Source: Hofstenia miamia (lineage: Eukaryota; Xenacoelomorpha; Acoela; Hofsteniidae). From it: 32,691 bases of DNA. Shown piece after piece: positions 8,382 through 18,246 of this stretch. A model generated the notes under the pieces. It was not told the origin of the DNA. It was given only the letters and a program-made list of their open reading frames with translations, and did no database searches. The stretch covers positions 181,926-214,616 of the forward strand of contig CABFPE010000772.1 in assembly GCA_900660155.1 (NCBI GenBank). Direction: 5' to 3'. The position numbers were made by a program, and so were the translations under genes. Each line of letters opens with the position of its first letter. Within the stretch, counting starts at the first letter, position 1.

Positions 8382-9223
8382 GACTCAGCTCAAACTCAGA
8401 GATGAAAAAGTATTATGTGTGCCTCACTTAGTGATAAATAAATAAACATGACACTATTTGACATATCCTCAATTCTCATTGTGTGATAACATGTGATAAC
8501 ACAAACTGTTAGCAAGAATTGACACTAGCTGCTATACAAAAAATAATTAAAAATTATAGACAACTACCAAATAAGAGCAGCTTCCTAACCTACATCTAAG
8601 AATAAAATACAATAGTTAATTGCTTAATAAATCTGGTGTCTTACTGGTCGCATTTATTTGGATCTAAAATAATATATGTGTAATCCTAAGGTTGGCTGAT
8701 CTGCCTTTCTCAAATTTATTACTACATGTAAAATGAACCTGAAAGATAGCAAGCTAAGCACAATTAGAAAAAACCCTATACATATCCATAACTTAAACCT
8801 TTCTTGCATTCCAGTTACATATGTTGCCAGTGTTTAGGCCTATGAATCCCCCAAACACTTTCATCTGTACTGGTTATATTATTCTGGACACAAATGTTAC
8901 CATTTCTTGTATAGTGTATGACCACCAGCTGGCACTGTGATAGTTTGTGTCTAATAATCATAAAATACATGTAAATTTTCAATTTTATGGTTCTGACTTG
9001 AAATACAAAGTTCTATGCAAGAAAGGGTTAAATGCAATTCACAATCAGGGATGCAGACCTAAATAGTCGTAGTTGCCATGGTTTCCTGATCACTACTATG
9101 AAAAAAATGCTTAGCTTCGCATTCTATTAATAAATCAAACCAGTGATAATAAAAGATACATTTAATTCCAAAGAATCTATTTCATCACTAACTATTTTGC
9201 TTGGTAGCTATTTATACTAAATT
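8382..9223. other. Intergenic, no gene seen
   Basis: Low-coding-potential A+T-rich sequence; the track of ORFs is short on both strands. Confidence 0.5.
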
Positions 9224-9638
9224 CATTACATGAAATATTTCTTGCTATGGAATATTTCTAGTGCAAGATGACGTGCGAAAATTGATTTCACGTGCTATCT
9301 TAATACATGGCATAAAAATATTTTTAGTAATTGCTCTAAATTGGCAAGCATTTTTATACCATCATGAAATCTTTCTGAATGATGAAGCAGTGTGCATTGT
9401 AGTCCTGCTTTTCTTTAAAGAAAATTTTTGCTAGATTTTGGGGCAATTTGCATTTTATTCGCCCATATATTTTCTAGAGAAGGCATAGAAAAAGTGTTTT
9501 TAGCGATTTCTCTAAATTGGTCTGATTTGAGGACAGCATATAATAGCATATAATAGTATTAAGATAGCACGCGAATTCAATTTTGGTACGCCATCTTGCG
9601 ACAGAAATATTTCATAACAAGAAATATTTCGTGCAATG
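9224..9638. mobile_element. MITE with 82-bp terminal inverted repeats
   Basis: The left arm 9224-9305 and the reverse complement of the right arm 9557-9638 have equal length and about 85% identity, both starting CATT-x-CA-x-GAAATATTTCTTG and ending GTGCTATCTTAATA. The 250-bp centre contains a further direct repeat (about 9309-9345 and 9483-9522). No ORF, so non-autonomous. A target-site duplication could not be fixed. A left-half copy of the same family lies at 25014-25140. Confidence 0.8.
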
Positions 9639-9662
9639 TTTTACAAACATATTTGTGTAGAA

Positions 9663-9757
9663 AACAAGTACCTGTCGCCGTTCAATTTCTGCTAATCCAC
9701 GAGGAGCGATTCGTCCTCTAATTTATGTAAAAAAAGTTTTGGCGACACGTATTTGTT
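9663..9757. repeat. 95-bp inverted repeat with nested hairpin
   Basis: Arms of 17 nt (AACAAGTACCTGTCGCC at 9663 and its near complement at 9741-9757; 15 of 17 pair). The loop carries a second hairpin, GAGGA...TCCTC, at 9701-9718. Confidence 0.6.
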
Positions 9758-9869
9758 AGTACAATCAATTAAATCAGTTTTAATAGCAAATCTTATTAAA
9801 TAATAAAGCAGGTTTTTATTCTTTTACTTTTTCTGCTTTTCTATTTTACTTCTGTTTAATTGGATTACA

Positions 9870-10525
9870 GTTGCCATACATTCATATCCCGGAGCAACCA
9901 TAAAAGTCATTAGAGAAACAATTAAAGAATACTCTCTATCAGGCTATTAAAAAATGCTCATTAGCATTGGCAGAAATGATGTAAAGCAACACAAACCAGA
10001 GTACACTATGTTACTTAAAAATGTAATTATAACGCTTTAAGACATATTTTTAGTTCTACTGTAATTTTTGCAGGAGAAGTTTCGCAGTTTCCAAATGATA
10101 GCAGGTTGAATAAAAAGATTCAAGAACTTAATTTTCTTATCTACCAAAGCGCGAAAATTCTAGGGTATACTGTTTTTAACAACTTTCAATCTTTTTATTT
10201 TGGACATAACATCAACGGTAAATTGTTATCCATTTCTCTAGAAGACGTTACTCAAGATTAAAGAATTCTTTGATGAAACACCGCCCTCAACGCTATTACT
10301 ACACTGCACCGTCACGTTTCAACCGCCATGCCGCCATCTTCACGTCGCCCACGTTCGAACACCCATTCAGTTTTTCCGCCTCAGTTTAATTGGTGTAATC
10401 AAAGCGCACAACAGCCTGTTGATAAAACCTATGCTTCCACCCTGTCATCTCCGCTGCCTAATTTCTTCACACTTGCAGAAATTCACAAGCTAAGATTTTT
10501 CCTAACTTTTAACAATGTCTTGTAA
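9870..10525 (+). pseudogene. LINE ORF1, SGNH-hydrolase (esterase)-like, broken
   Basis: Read in two frames: the first (from about 9870) has AIHSYPGATIKVIRE, then SIGRNDVKQHKPEY, equivalent to the PGAT and G-x-N-D blocks of SGNH hydrolases in CR1/L2 ORF1 proteins. After about 10060 the protein continues in another frame (NDSRLNKKIQELN..., corresponding to the 'I-x-x-L-N' helix and the ILGYTVFNNFQSF strand). The C-terminal tail is Pro/Ser/Asn-rich (PPSSRRPRSNTHSVFPP at 10328 on). The expected SGNH block I catalytic serine lies upstream of what can be read. Multiple in-frame stops make it a pseudogene. In live elements ORF1p binds RNA and membranes or lipids during retrotransposition. Confidence 0.55.
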
Positions 10526-10800
10526 ATATTTATATTTTATGCATTTTACTAACGGCTCTCAGGCGATGGAAATTTCATCATCTAAATACTAAAAATAATT
10601 TTCATTCAAAATTGCTAATCTTTCTATCGTATTTTTGTTGCTAAAAAATATGAAACTATGCATCTTTTGAATATAAAATGAATAACATCATGCTACAATA
10701 AATTAATTCAATATTTTCCTATCAACAACAAAAACATCTTCACCGTGTTTATCAGCTTTAAAAATTTACTAAGTATCTCAATATTTTTCTTCTTATTATC

Positions 10801-11550
10801 ATGGCATTGAAAAGAACCCTGGCCCGATGTTTAGAATACGATACTTATTTCGAAAAATTAAATACAAAAAATAACACTATTAACTATTTGCATATAAATT
10901 TTCAAAACCTGTCAAAGAAAAATTTTGAATTTAAGCAATTTATGTCCAATTCTAAAAATGATGTTATTCTAGGAACCTCGGAAATCTGGTTGTCAAACAA
11001 AGACTTTGATAATTGTTGGTCTTTCAATAAATCATTTTGTTTGTTTAGAAAAGATAGGCAAACTAATAATCTATTAGGAAATCGAGTGGTGGAAGAGTCT
11101 CATTATTAATACCAAAAATTTTCAAACCTAAATAATGAGAAGATATATAGTGTAGCGACGTATCTAAATTTGAAAGTTTGTCGGTAGAAATATCAAATCC
11201 TTTAAAAATGCTACATATAAAAACAAATGATAAATGTTTCCTATTCTCCGCACAAAAAATAATCGAATTATTTCATTGAGCAATTGGAAAATGAATTGGT
11301 TTTAGCTGTTTCTGAAAATAAATACATTGTTTTAATGGGAGACTACAACATTAATTATTTGGACCAAAAAGAATTAGATAAAATTGACATTTTACTAAAC
11401 ATGTTTAATCTGAATGTTGTTAATAAAATTACGATGTCAAGAGTCACTGCAACGAGTAGCACGCTTATTGATTACTTCATAGTTTCAGATAATGCTTTTT
11501 CAAAACTTACACATTTCACTGCTGAATGTTCGTTCTTCGATCATTGCATT
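10801..11550 (+). pseudogene. LINE ORF2, APE-type endonuclease domain, frameshifted
   Basis: ATG at 10801. Residues corresponding to an APE endonuclease appear in order: INYLHINFQNL (block with the catalytic Asn), then VILGTSEIWLS (catalytic Glu region, 'SE-x-WL'), then FRKDR. The frame then shifts near 11088, after which 'GGRVSLLIP' continues, and a second frame from 11284 has 'VLMGDYNINYL' (catalytic GD-x-N), 'STLIDYFIVSD', and 'ECSFFDHC' with the terminal catalytic His at the exact point where the MITE is inserted. The endonuclease nicks target DNA to prime reverse transcription. At least two frameshifts; the copy is inactive. Confidence 0.75.
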
Positions 11551-11551
11551 A

Positions 11552-12241
11552 AGGAGGTGCCACACGGTTACTTTTTTGACTATAGTCAAAATTGCGGTTT
11601 TGCATTCTTTTGTCTATTAGTAAAATATTTAGTCTAATATTCAAAAGAGGTTTCTGCGTAAATTGCATTGAATATACATGTACAAAAATTACTAAGTGGA
11701 GTCGCTATAACTACATTTCAACTGTAGGTACATTTTGGATGATGTATTAAATAGGCCGAATGTGTATTGTATATTTAATGGATCACTCATAATAAACAAG
11801 CGCATATGTAAAGAATTATGTAAAAGTTTAACCCAATTAACCCGTTGCAATCTTTATAGAAAATTCAAAATAACTACGCAATCAACTAGCCTTTGAAACA
11901 GGTCTCTCTCCAATGGAACTGGGTTTAAAAACACGCCTATGTTAATGGCCACGATTTTAATTATATTTTTTATATTATTAATGACATTTAAGATGAAAGT
12001 GCAGTTATTTAAAATCAAAATTCCCATTTTCTTTCAAAATTACAATAAGTTGACTATTGGGGTACCACACGGTTAGTCTTTTGACTAATTGTCATTTTTA
12101 AATAGAACAATATCTATTTCAAAATTTGACTAATCGTAAACCGTAAAAGTCACTTTTTGGGGGTGCCACACGGTTAGTCTTTTGACTATAGTAAAAAATG
12201 TTGTTAACTATATTCAAAAGACTAATGGTGTGGTACCCCCT
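11552..12241. mobile_element. TA-target (Tc1/mariner-like) MITE inserted in LINE ORF2
   Basis: Ends AGGAGGTGCCACAC at 11552 and, inverted, AGGGGGTACCACAC ending at 12241, each extending to TTA-x-TTTTTTGA-like sequence. Both sides carry a TA dinucleotide (11550-11551 and 12242-12243), the Tc1/mariner target duplication. Removing the element and one TA joins the LINE ORF2 frame without a gap. Two further copies of the terminal motif occur inside, at 12059 and 12159. No transposase ORF, so non-autonomous. Confidence 0.8.
12159..12241. repeat. Near-perfect 83-bp hairpin inside the MITE
   Basis: The terminal motif at 12159 (GGGGGTGCCACACGGTTAGT...) and the inverted right end pair over about 33 nt, with a loop of about 16 nt near TAAAAAATGTTGTTAA. 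It looks like a small sister element nested at the right end of the 690-bp MITE, or a terminal duplication. Confidence 0.7.
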
Positions 12242-12243
12242 TA

Positions 12244-12810
12244 CTTCTATTAGCTTTATAAAAATAAAACCAGTAAATTCAATAGCTAGGAAATGGACCA
12301 CAATTTGCGAAGGAAATAATCATGATGCTGAAAAACTAAAATAATCGCAGACTCTAGAAAATTGGTATGAAGTTTATTATGCACAAGATACTAATTCTAT
12401 GATGGAACATTATTTTCTGTTCAGAAAAGAAGATTTTACTTAACAAAAATTCTAAAAATTTTTCCTATAATAGAACAAACCTAAGCCTTGGTTAATTGAT
12501 TTATGCAAAAAATTCATTATTGAAAAGAACAACGCTTTTAAAAATTTCTCATTGACAAAATCTAGCGAAAATTTCTTAGCTTTTAAAAACGCAAGAAATT
12601 GATCAAATATTGAAAATCGTAAATCTTTTAATAAATACATTAAAAATGAAATCAAAATTTTACCAAACCAAAAGTCCAAATGGAAGCTCATTCATGAAAT
12701 TGCTAAGACTAGAAAATCTAAATCTACAATCATTGAGGAGATTAGAGACTCTGATGGGAACTCATTTACAAATGATTTTGATATTACTAACCCATTGTTG
12801 ATCAAAAATG
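12244..12810 (+). pseudogene. LINE ORF2, linker between endonuclease and reverse transcriptase
   Basis: Continues the endonuclease frame after the MITE. It begins TSISFIKIKPVNSIARK, and about 250 nt later reads KPWLIDLCKKFIIEKNN, then 'FLAFKNARN', then 'KWKLIHEIAKTRKSKSTI', 'RDSDGNSFTNDFDI'. This succession (Pro-Trp, Lys-Asn helix, a basic Arg-Asn helix, a Trp-helix, and a short 'D-G-x-x-x-T-D' strand) is the standard CR1/L2 linker preceding the RT domain. Several stops interrupt it (for example near 12340 and 12440). The RT core motifs are not found downstream. Confidence 0.65.
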
Positions 12811-13000
12811 GAAATTTTATTTAAAAAATTAATTTTTTTTAAATTTTTATGCAATTTTTTGCAAAGTAATTTAATAAATTAGTTGATTACGGAAATGTTG
12901 CACTTAAAATTACGGAGATAAAACCTGAATCACCGTCATATGCCAAAGTAATCGAATTTTCAATCAAATTTACTTCATCTTAGCCTGGCTAATAGAGAAA

Positions 13001-13417
13001 TTTAATCCGCAATTCAGAGTGATAATTTGTATTTCATTGAAAAGATATATCGAAGAGACGGTCTTATTTGGGCCATTGTTTTATTAGGGATAGGCCTTTT
13101 AGCTTAAATCAATAAAACACTTGAAGCAAATCGTTCTTGACTAACTACAAATAATCATGCTATGCTCAGAGCTTGAATGCCCTGCCCGTGCCTGTAGTAT
13201 AAAAGAAGTCTGTGCCGTACACCATTGTTCGTACTCAATACAGACCTTACCATCGAATGAATGTTGCTTGATTCCTAGGTGATATATACGGGTATTTACA
13301 CAAATTGGTAATATATCAACAGGCTACATATTCATAGCAGAGAAAACGCTTTTCAAAAAAATATTTAGCAATGATTACTATATAGAATTTTAATTGTAAT
13401 GGCTCGATTCAAAATTC

Positions 13418-13419
<2 letters not shown>
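13001..13419 (+). other. Non-coding segment, possible solo LTR/promoter relic
   Basis: No ORF. TATAAAAG at 13198-13205 is followed about 30 nt downstream by TTCGTACTCAATACAGACC, the spacing of a core promoter with initiator. TGTT...CA-like ends flank the region (about 13076 to 13299 or 13323), but I found no exact target duplication. Confidence 0.3.
13198..13205 (+). promoter_or_regulatory. TATA box-like element
   Basis: TATAAAAG in a locally GC-richer context, with an initiator-like TACTCAAT about 30 bp downstream. No gene follows on +, which is consistent with an LTR relic. Confidence 0.3.

Positions 13420-13469
<50 letters not shown>
13420..13469. repeat. (TA)n microsatellite
   Basis: Uninterrupted AT dinucleotides of about 50 bp. 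Confidence 0.95.
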
Positions 13470-13474
<5 letters not shown>

Positions 13475-14563
13475 GGTATTGCAAATGTTGTAAAGAACTA
13501 ATCAAAAAAAAATCCCTAAACCAGAGGTTCGAATAAGTATCAATTGGATATTTTACCAAATCTGTAAATCAAAAAGTTCCGATTAGCCCTATGCTTCGTC
13601 TAAGTCATTCGACTAAGCAGTGGTGTAGTCCTATTTTGTTAACAATGGGGACCTTATTACACCAAAAATTTTGGGACATCACACTCGTCATAAAATTCTT
13701 ACACACACCCTCCTATTCGGTTTGCACCAAAGAAACACTAAGACAAAAACTAATTTAACCATTCAACTGTAATTAATTAAAATCTCTGGTAGTTTCGGTT
13801 TGACAAGTCTGCTTTGACTATCATCAGCTGATTGGTGTCTTTAGCCGTCAAATACTTTACAAACTCAACCGACTGCATTTTCTTTACTAAGACAATACAG
13901 TAGGTGCTTTATAATACAGTGCGCCTATAAATCCATTGATAGTAAATCAATCCCTAATACAGCCAAATTAGTCTGGAATTAATTTCTACATTGAAAACCC
14001 ATCTATTAATAAATCCAATATCCCGATTAATAAATCCAATTTTTCTAAGAAGAGAATGACCAACTCATGTATTGAATCGCCAAATTGCGATATCATAAAT
14101 GATACTGAGTTTGAAATTTTTCCTCAAGAAGTTGCAAAACGCATAAATTCGTGGGAGGCCATGTATATGATCCAGTGAGCTGGAAGAAGTTTCGTGGAAC
14201 AACATCGAAAGCGGTTAGATCAAAGCCGGAACTGGTCAATGACGAACCGAATTTTCCATCACTCCTACTGCATTGACTGAAAGGAATTGGATAGATGGCT
14301 ATTTATTGGTAATGTTATAGTTCCGGTGGTGAAGAGGGAAGGCATGCGTAATGAACTGGTCCACGATAGCGAGAGAGAGGAGTGATGAAAAAGTAAATAC
14401 TCACGAGCCTCCAACAACTGCAGAAATGCTACATTGTTTTGTTCGATAGGATTATGGTCTCAATAGTCTTGGATGCAGCAAAATGGACCCCTTTGTTGTT
14501 TTTAAAGAGGACATCAGCCCTGAAAAAGTGCCCCAAAGCAAGAAATTCTTGATAAATTCATCA
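13470..14563. other. Intergenic with weak old coding signal
   Basis: No intact gene. From about 14056 a plus frame reads MTNSCIESPNCDIINDTEFE and on for 40 residues before a stop. The stretch to 14550 is less A+T-rich and locally coding-like, possibly an old transposase or host exon, but no family is recognised. A GGTTCGAATA box near 13526 lacks a tRNA context. Confidence 0.35.
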
Positions 14564-14693
14564 CAGAGATGGAACCGGCTACCGGCCGGCCGAGGCCGGT
14601 TGGGCCGGGGCCGGCAATTTACCGGCCTGCAGCCATTTGTAAATTTTATGCAAGGCCGGTAAAATTACCGGCCGCTTACCGGCCGAAATTATA
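14564..14693. repeat. GC-rich subterminal CCGGCC repeats, left end of hAT MITE
   Basis: Many interleaved ACCGGCCGG/GGCCGGTAA units capable of strong foldback. The same units recur at the right end, about 15465-15525. Confidence 0.8.
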
Positions 14694-15186
14694 AAAAATA
14701 TTCTTGTTTTTTTATTATAAACAGGGAATAATTTGTTTAGTTTGGGAGGAATTTCTATTAAAATCTAAAGTTCGAAAAAAATATTATGCTATGAGCAATT
14801 TACAGTATTGCAATTTAAATAATAATTACATTTACATTCTGGAATCTCTCCTAAATTTTGCTACAAACGGAGTTGTTCTGCTTTTTGATAGGGTAATTTT
14901 ACTTTAGTTTTCTATGGAACTTACTAATAATATTAAAAGAATCTGTTTATAATACTGAAAATATAATGTATAAGATTTAAGCTTGAAATAAACTAACTAA
15001 ATAAAAACTAAAACGTTCACAATTATCCATTCACTGAAAGTGAAAACAGCTGATTAAAGTTATAAAAAATATCAAAATTGTGCTTTGATAGAAATATAGT
15101 TATAATAGATTGAAATTTGCGTTATGCAATATCAGCTCTATGCATCGCCATGTGTAAAACAGCTTATGTTTATATATATATATATA

Positions 15187-15388
15187 NNNNNNNNNNNNNN
15201 NNNNNNNNNNNNNNNNNNNNNNNNNNNNNNNNNNNNNNNNNNNNNNNNNNNNNNNNNNNNNNNNNNNNNNNNNNNNNNNNNNNNNNNNNNNNNNNNNNNN
15301 NNNNNNNNNNNNNNNNNNNNNNNNNNNNNNNNNNNNNNNNNNNNNNNNNNNNNNNNNNNNNNNNNNNNNNNNNNNNNNNNNNNNNNNN
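15187..15388. other. Assembly gap (202 N)
   Basis: A run of N with (TA)n on both sides. The gap lies within the TA microsatellite of the hAT MITE, so it was probably caused by that repeat; ORFs that span it are meaningless. Confidence 0.98.
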
Positions 15389-15428
<40 letters not shown>

Positions 15429-15539
15429 TACTTGCATAGTTTAAATATAAAATGCAAATATAATTTACCGGCCAAAACAGGCCGAAAACCGGCCGGCCGG
15501 TATTAGCTGTTGCCGGCCGGTTCCAACTCTGATTCATCA

Positions 15540-15842
15540 TCTACCATAAACAAAATATTTGTTGACACTTCTATAAATTGCTTAGCAATATGTATACCTC
15601 TTAGAGTTTGTCATTTTTCTTTTAGTTGTTAAATCCTTTGGATAGCACTAGAAAACGACAATAGGTCAAAATGATCTTCAAACATTTTTTGTTTGCTTCA
15701 TTATTCATTCAGCGAAACAACTAGTAGGTTTTTATTCCATAATTTTTGCATTTGAAACAGATTAAATTTATTAAGGAGTAATTGCTTTTATAGTGTTAAT
15801 AAATCTAAAATAGCCTGTCCTAACGTAGATTTATTAAGCAGG
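15540..15842. other. Intergenic, no gene seen
   Basis: A+T-rich, with no convincing frame. Confidence 0.5.
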
Positions 15843-16110
15843 GTCTACTGTATATGTATTCATGTCTTCCTCTGCAGCATTGCTTGCACGACTACAAAAA
15901 TGAGTGAAAAGAGCCAAATAGTCATTCTACATTATTAATAGTGGATATTCACCGAGTGTTGATCCCCCAACCAACGTTTCTAAACTGGATATCAAGATCC
16001 TTAGATATCTTTTGTACTTCTCTTTATACTGTGTAAACCTCATCACAGAATGATTTCAAGTGAAATGTTGCATTGATTAAATTCATAATATCGTGAATTC
16101 CAGGCTGTGG
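15843..16110 (-). pseudogene. hAT-transposase-like fragment
   Basis: On the minus strand one frame reads INATFHLKSFCDEVYTV, then a stop, then REVQKISKDLDIQF, RNVGWGINTR, a stop, ISTINNVE, a stop, LFGSFHSFL. The 'R-W-x-x-S-x-x-T-V/I-N-x-V-W' and aromatic 'L-F-x-x-L-H-x-F' arrangement is that of hAT-family transposases upstream of the C-terminal dimerisation domain; the tryptophan codons expected at two positions are TGA here. It is adjacent to the hAT MITE and could be from a related autonomous copy, though the linkage may be accidental. Confidence 0.4.
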
Positions 16111-16895
16111 TTTACATGACCACTTGATAGATCAGTTCGCCACTGGGTAGCAAGAAATTTTCCTGGGTGGGTATTGGATGAAATGAAACGAAGAAATCTG
16201 AATTTTTAAATGAGATTAGCCCCATCGGCCCCCACCTTTAGCATCAAAAATTTTACCAATGGGGGTAGGGCCCATGGAGGCAGGGCCCAGGGGAAGGCTA
16301 TGTCATTCTTCCCTACATAATTTACTGATCCTTACGTTTAAACATATATAATACTTAAACTGCTCAGAATTTAATATTAATAGTCAATTTAAACAACACC
16401 ACGGCCTCTGGTCGATCCGAAAGCAGTTTTTCTGCTCCTTCGATCATTTCCAGCTAAAGAGGATATGACATCATCTTTAGCCGGTGCTTACTCTGTCTAT
16501 TATTATCTATCTCAGTAATTGTCAAAATAAGTTTGTTCAACTCGCATGCAGAATATAAGGTAAAAAAATACTTATCGGTTCATTGTACATTCTAAGAGAA
16601 CCACGCGAAGCCATTATCTTAAGTTTCGGCTATCCATATACCTACACTAATTCGATTGAGTCACGGACTTATGGTAATAAGTTTCGTGACCCCCGACCAA
16701 GCCTCTATCCGTGAGCACCCTCGAGCCCTAGTTAATTATCTGCATATAAAAACAGATAAACAAATACTTAATCAATGATCATGTAAAACTTGTAGAGCTA
16801 AAGGTTTAGGTAATCAAAAGTATAAAATAAAACCACCCTAGAAGGAAGTAATTTTTTTAATAATTCAATATTTACAAGTTAATATTTGTACATAA
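16111..16895. other. Intergenic, no gene seen
   Basis: Includes a locally GC-rich patch (16220-16310) with repeated GGGCCCA units; otherwise unremarkable. Confidence 0.45.
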
Positions 16896-16984
16896 TTAAC
16901 CGTTCGAGTACACTTAGGGGTAAAACTACCCAAATAGTGCGTTTAAAAATATGTAGTTTATTAAAAGAGTACTCGAACGGTTAA
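16896..16984. repeat. 89-bp foldback with 16-bp perfect inverted repeats
   Basis: TTAACCGTTCGAGTAC at 16896-16911 pairs exactly with 16969-16984. Both ends are TTAA, the target of piggyBac-type elements. A smaller inner inverted repeat, CACT...AGTG with GGGTA/TACCC, sits in the loop. It may be a tiny MITE. Confidence 0.65.
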
Positions 16985-17375
16985 CTGGTATTTACTGTTC
17001 ATACTCTAGCAAATCATTAGATCACATTTCTGCTCCGCACTTTGTTTAAAAAATTCGTTTAACATATCAGAAATTCATTTAAATAATCAAATGAGACACA
17101 CTATCGATCATAATTATTCTGTCCATTATCGACTCAAAATAATTCGTGAAACTATTGAATACTGCACTGCTAAACACTCAGGCAGTTGCAATAACTACAA
17201 AAAGGGGGTTTTTCCTGTGTTTCGAAACAACAGTGTTTTACATTTTGGAGTCACATCCGCGCAAAAAAGCTAACTTCGACAGCTAATTTCTACTAAATTG
17301 AAATGGATATCAATATTTTAAAACGCTTCAAATGTTAGCTGCTTGATTTCTAGCATTTCATTCCTCATTGAAGAT
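16985..17375. other. Intergenic, no gene seen
   Basis: Only a 60-residue ORF at 17091-17273 without features; no support for coding. Confidence 0.5.
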
Positions 17376-17574
17376 GCCCTGAATTTCAAGCATATTTCAA
17401 AGTCTTAGTTGCAATAAAAGTTTTAACATCTTGCTTTGCATTTAAATGCATGTGATTCAATGGAAACACTACTTACCATTAATAAATATGTCAGCTAAAT
17501 TTAAATTATTGAAATAGAACTTACAATGGATAAATTGCTTACAAACTTATTTTAAGAACAACCCAAGATAGTCT
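17376..17574 (+). repeat. Diverged direct repeat of about 200 bp, copy 1
   Basis: Begins GCCCTGAATT and is collinear with 18247-18445 at an offset of about 871 bp. Shared blocks include CATCTTGCTTT, AAATGCATGTGAT, GTCAGCTAAATTTA and TATTTTAAGAACA. Confidence 0.75.
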
Positions 17575-18246
17575 CTTTAAGAAACAATGAATGATAGCAT
17601 CCAGTTCTGGAAGCTGTTAAATTTCGATAAACAATTGAAATAAGAATTTTTTCATAGTTAAATTTCAAATACATAGATTGCTTTGTCCTGGTAAAATAGT
17701 TTTTATGATCTCACATAATATAGACAATGTAAGCTAAAATGAAGTATCTAACAAATATTACTGTCGCAATAAGGAAAAAGTAAATATTATAAGCTAGTAT
17801 ATTTTCAAATGCATTTCATGAGCAGTCTGCAGAATTTCTAGGATTCTACTCCACATTAAGAATCTCAATAGATCTTACAATAGACAACATCTACATTTAT
17901 CGAAAATAATGCTCACGTTATGGGTGTATGAATTACGATTTTGTTGCAATTTCATAATACAAAATACATAAAAACATTATAAATTTGCCTTTAAATCTCC
18001 GACAAACCATAGAAGAAACACGCATTTAGCTCGAATGTTTCTGATTATTTGAATTGAAAAGTTTAAATTATTTGCACAGGGAGAATGCTTTTGGCGCTAA
18101 TGTTAGAATTACATTTACAATGCCAAAATTTAATTTTTTAACAAAATAAAATAATTTTTGTGGACATTTTTTTAGCAATTTTTAACAATTTTTTTAACAA
18201 AATAATACAACTTTCCGGGACATACTATTAAACGGATGAAACGTAT
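17575..18246. other. Intergenic between the direct repeats
   Basis: No gene; A+T-rich. Confidence 0.45.

Larger units (their letters stand above)
9840..13000 (+). mobile_element. Decayed non-LTR retrotransposon (CR1/L2-type LINE), lacking RT
   Basis: Collinear relics of ORF1 (SGNH-hydrolase-like) and ORF2 (APE endonuclease, then the linker region that precedes reverse transcriptase). Esterase-type ORF1 and an APE endonuclease are typical of CR1/L2-like LINEs. ORF2 is interrupted by a 690-bp MITE at 11552-12241. No RT motif is visible after about 12900, so the copy ends or degenerates there. Boundaries are approximate and no target-site duplication was found. Confidence 0.75.
14564..15531. 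mobile_element. hAT-like MITE with perfect 8-bp target-site duplication
   Basis: Left end CAGAGATGGAACCGGC, right end inverted CAGAGTTGGAACCGGC: a CAG-A-G-start TIR typical of hAT elements. The 8-bp duplication ATTCATCA occurs exactly at 14556-14563 and 15532-15539. GC-rich subterminal repeats of the type ACCGGCCGGC lie at both ends. The centre is A+T-rich, with an array of TA and the 202-base N gap (15187-15388). No transposase, so non-autonomous. The inner right half recurs, diverged, at 29857-30115 (plus) and 32190-32500 (minus). Confidence 0.9.

Noticed and set aside
12452..12691. 79-residue minus-strand ORF
   Set aside because: Antisense shadow of the LINE linker region.
13524..13536. 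tRNA B box-like GGTTCGAATA
   Set aside because: No A box or foldable tRNA around it; not a SINE head either.
15100..15540. Long ORFs spanning the N gap
   Set aside because: Made only of (TA)n translation and unknown bases.
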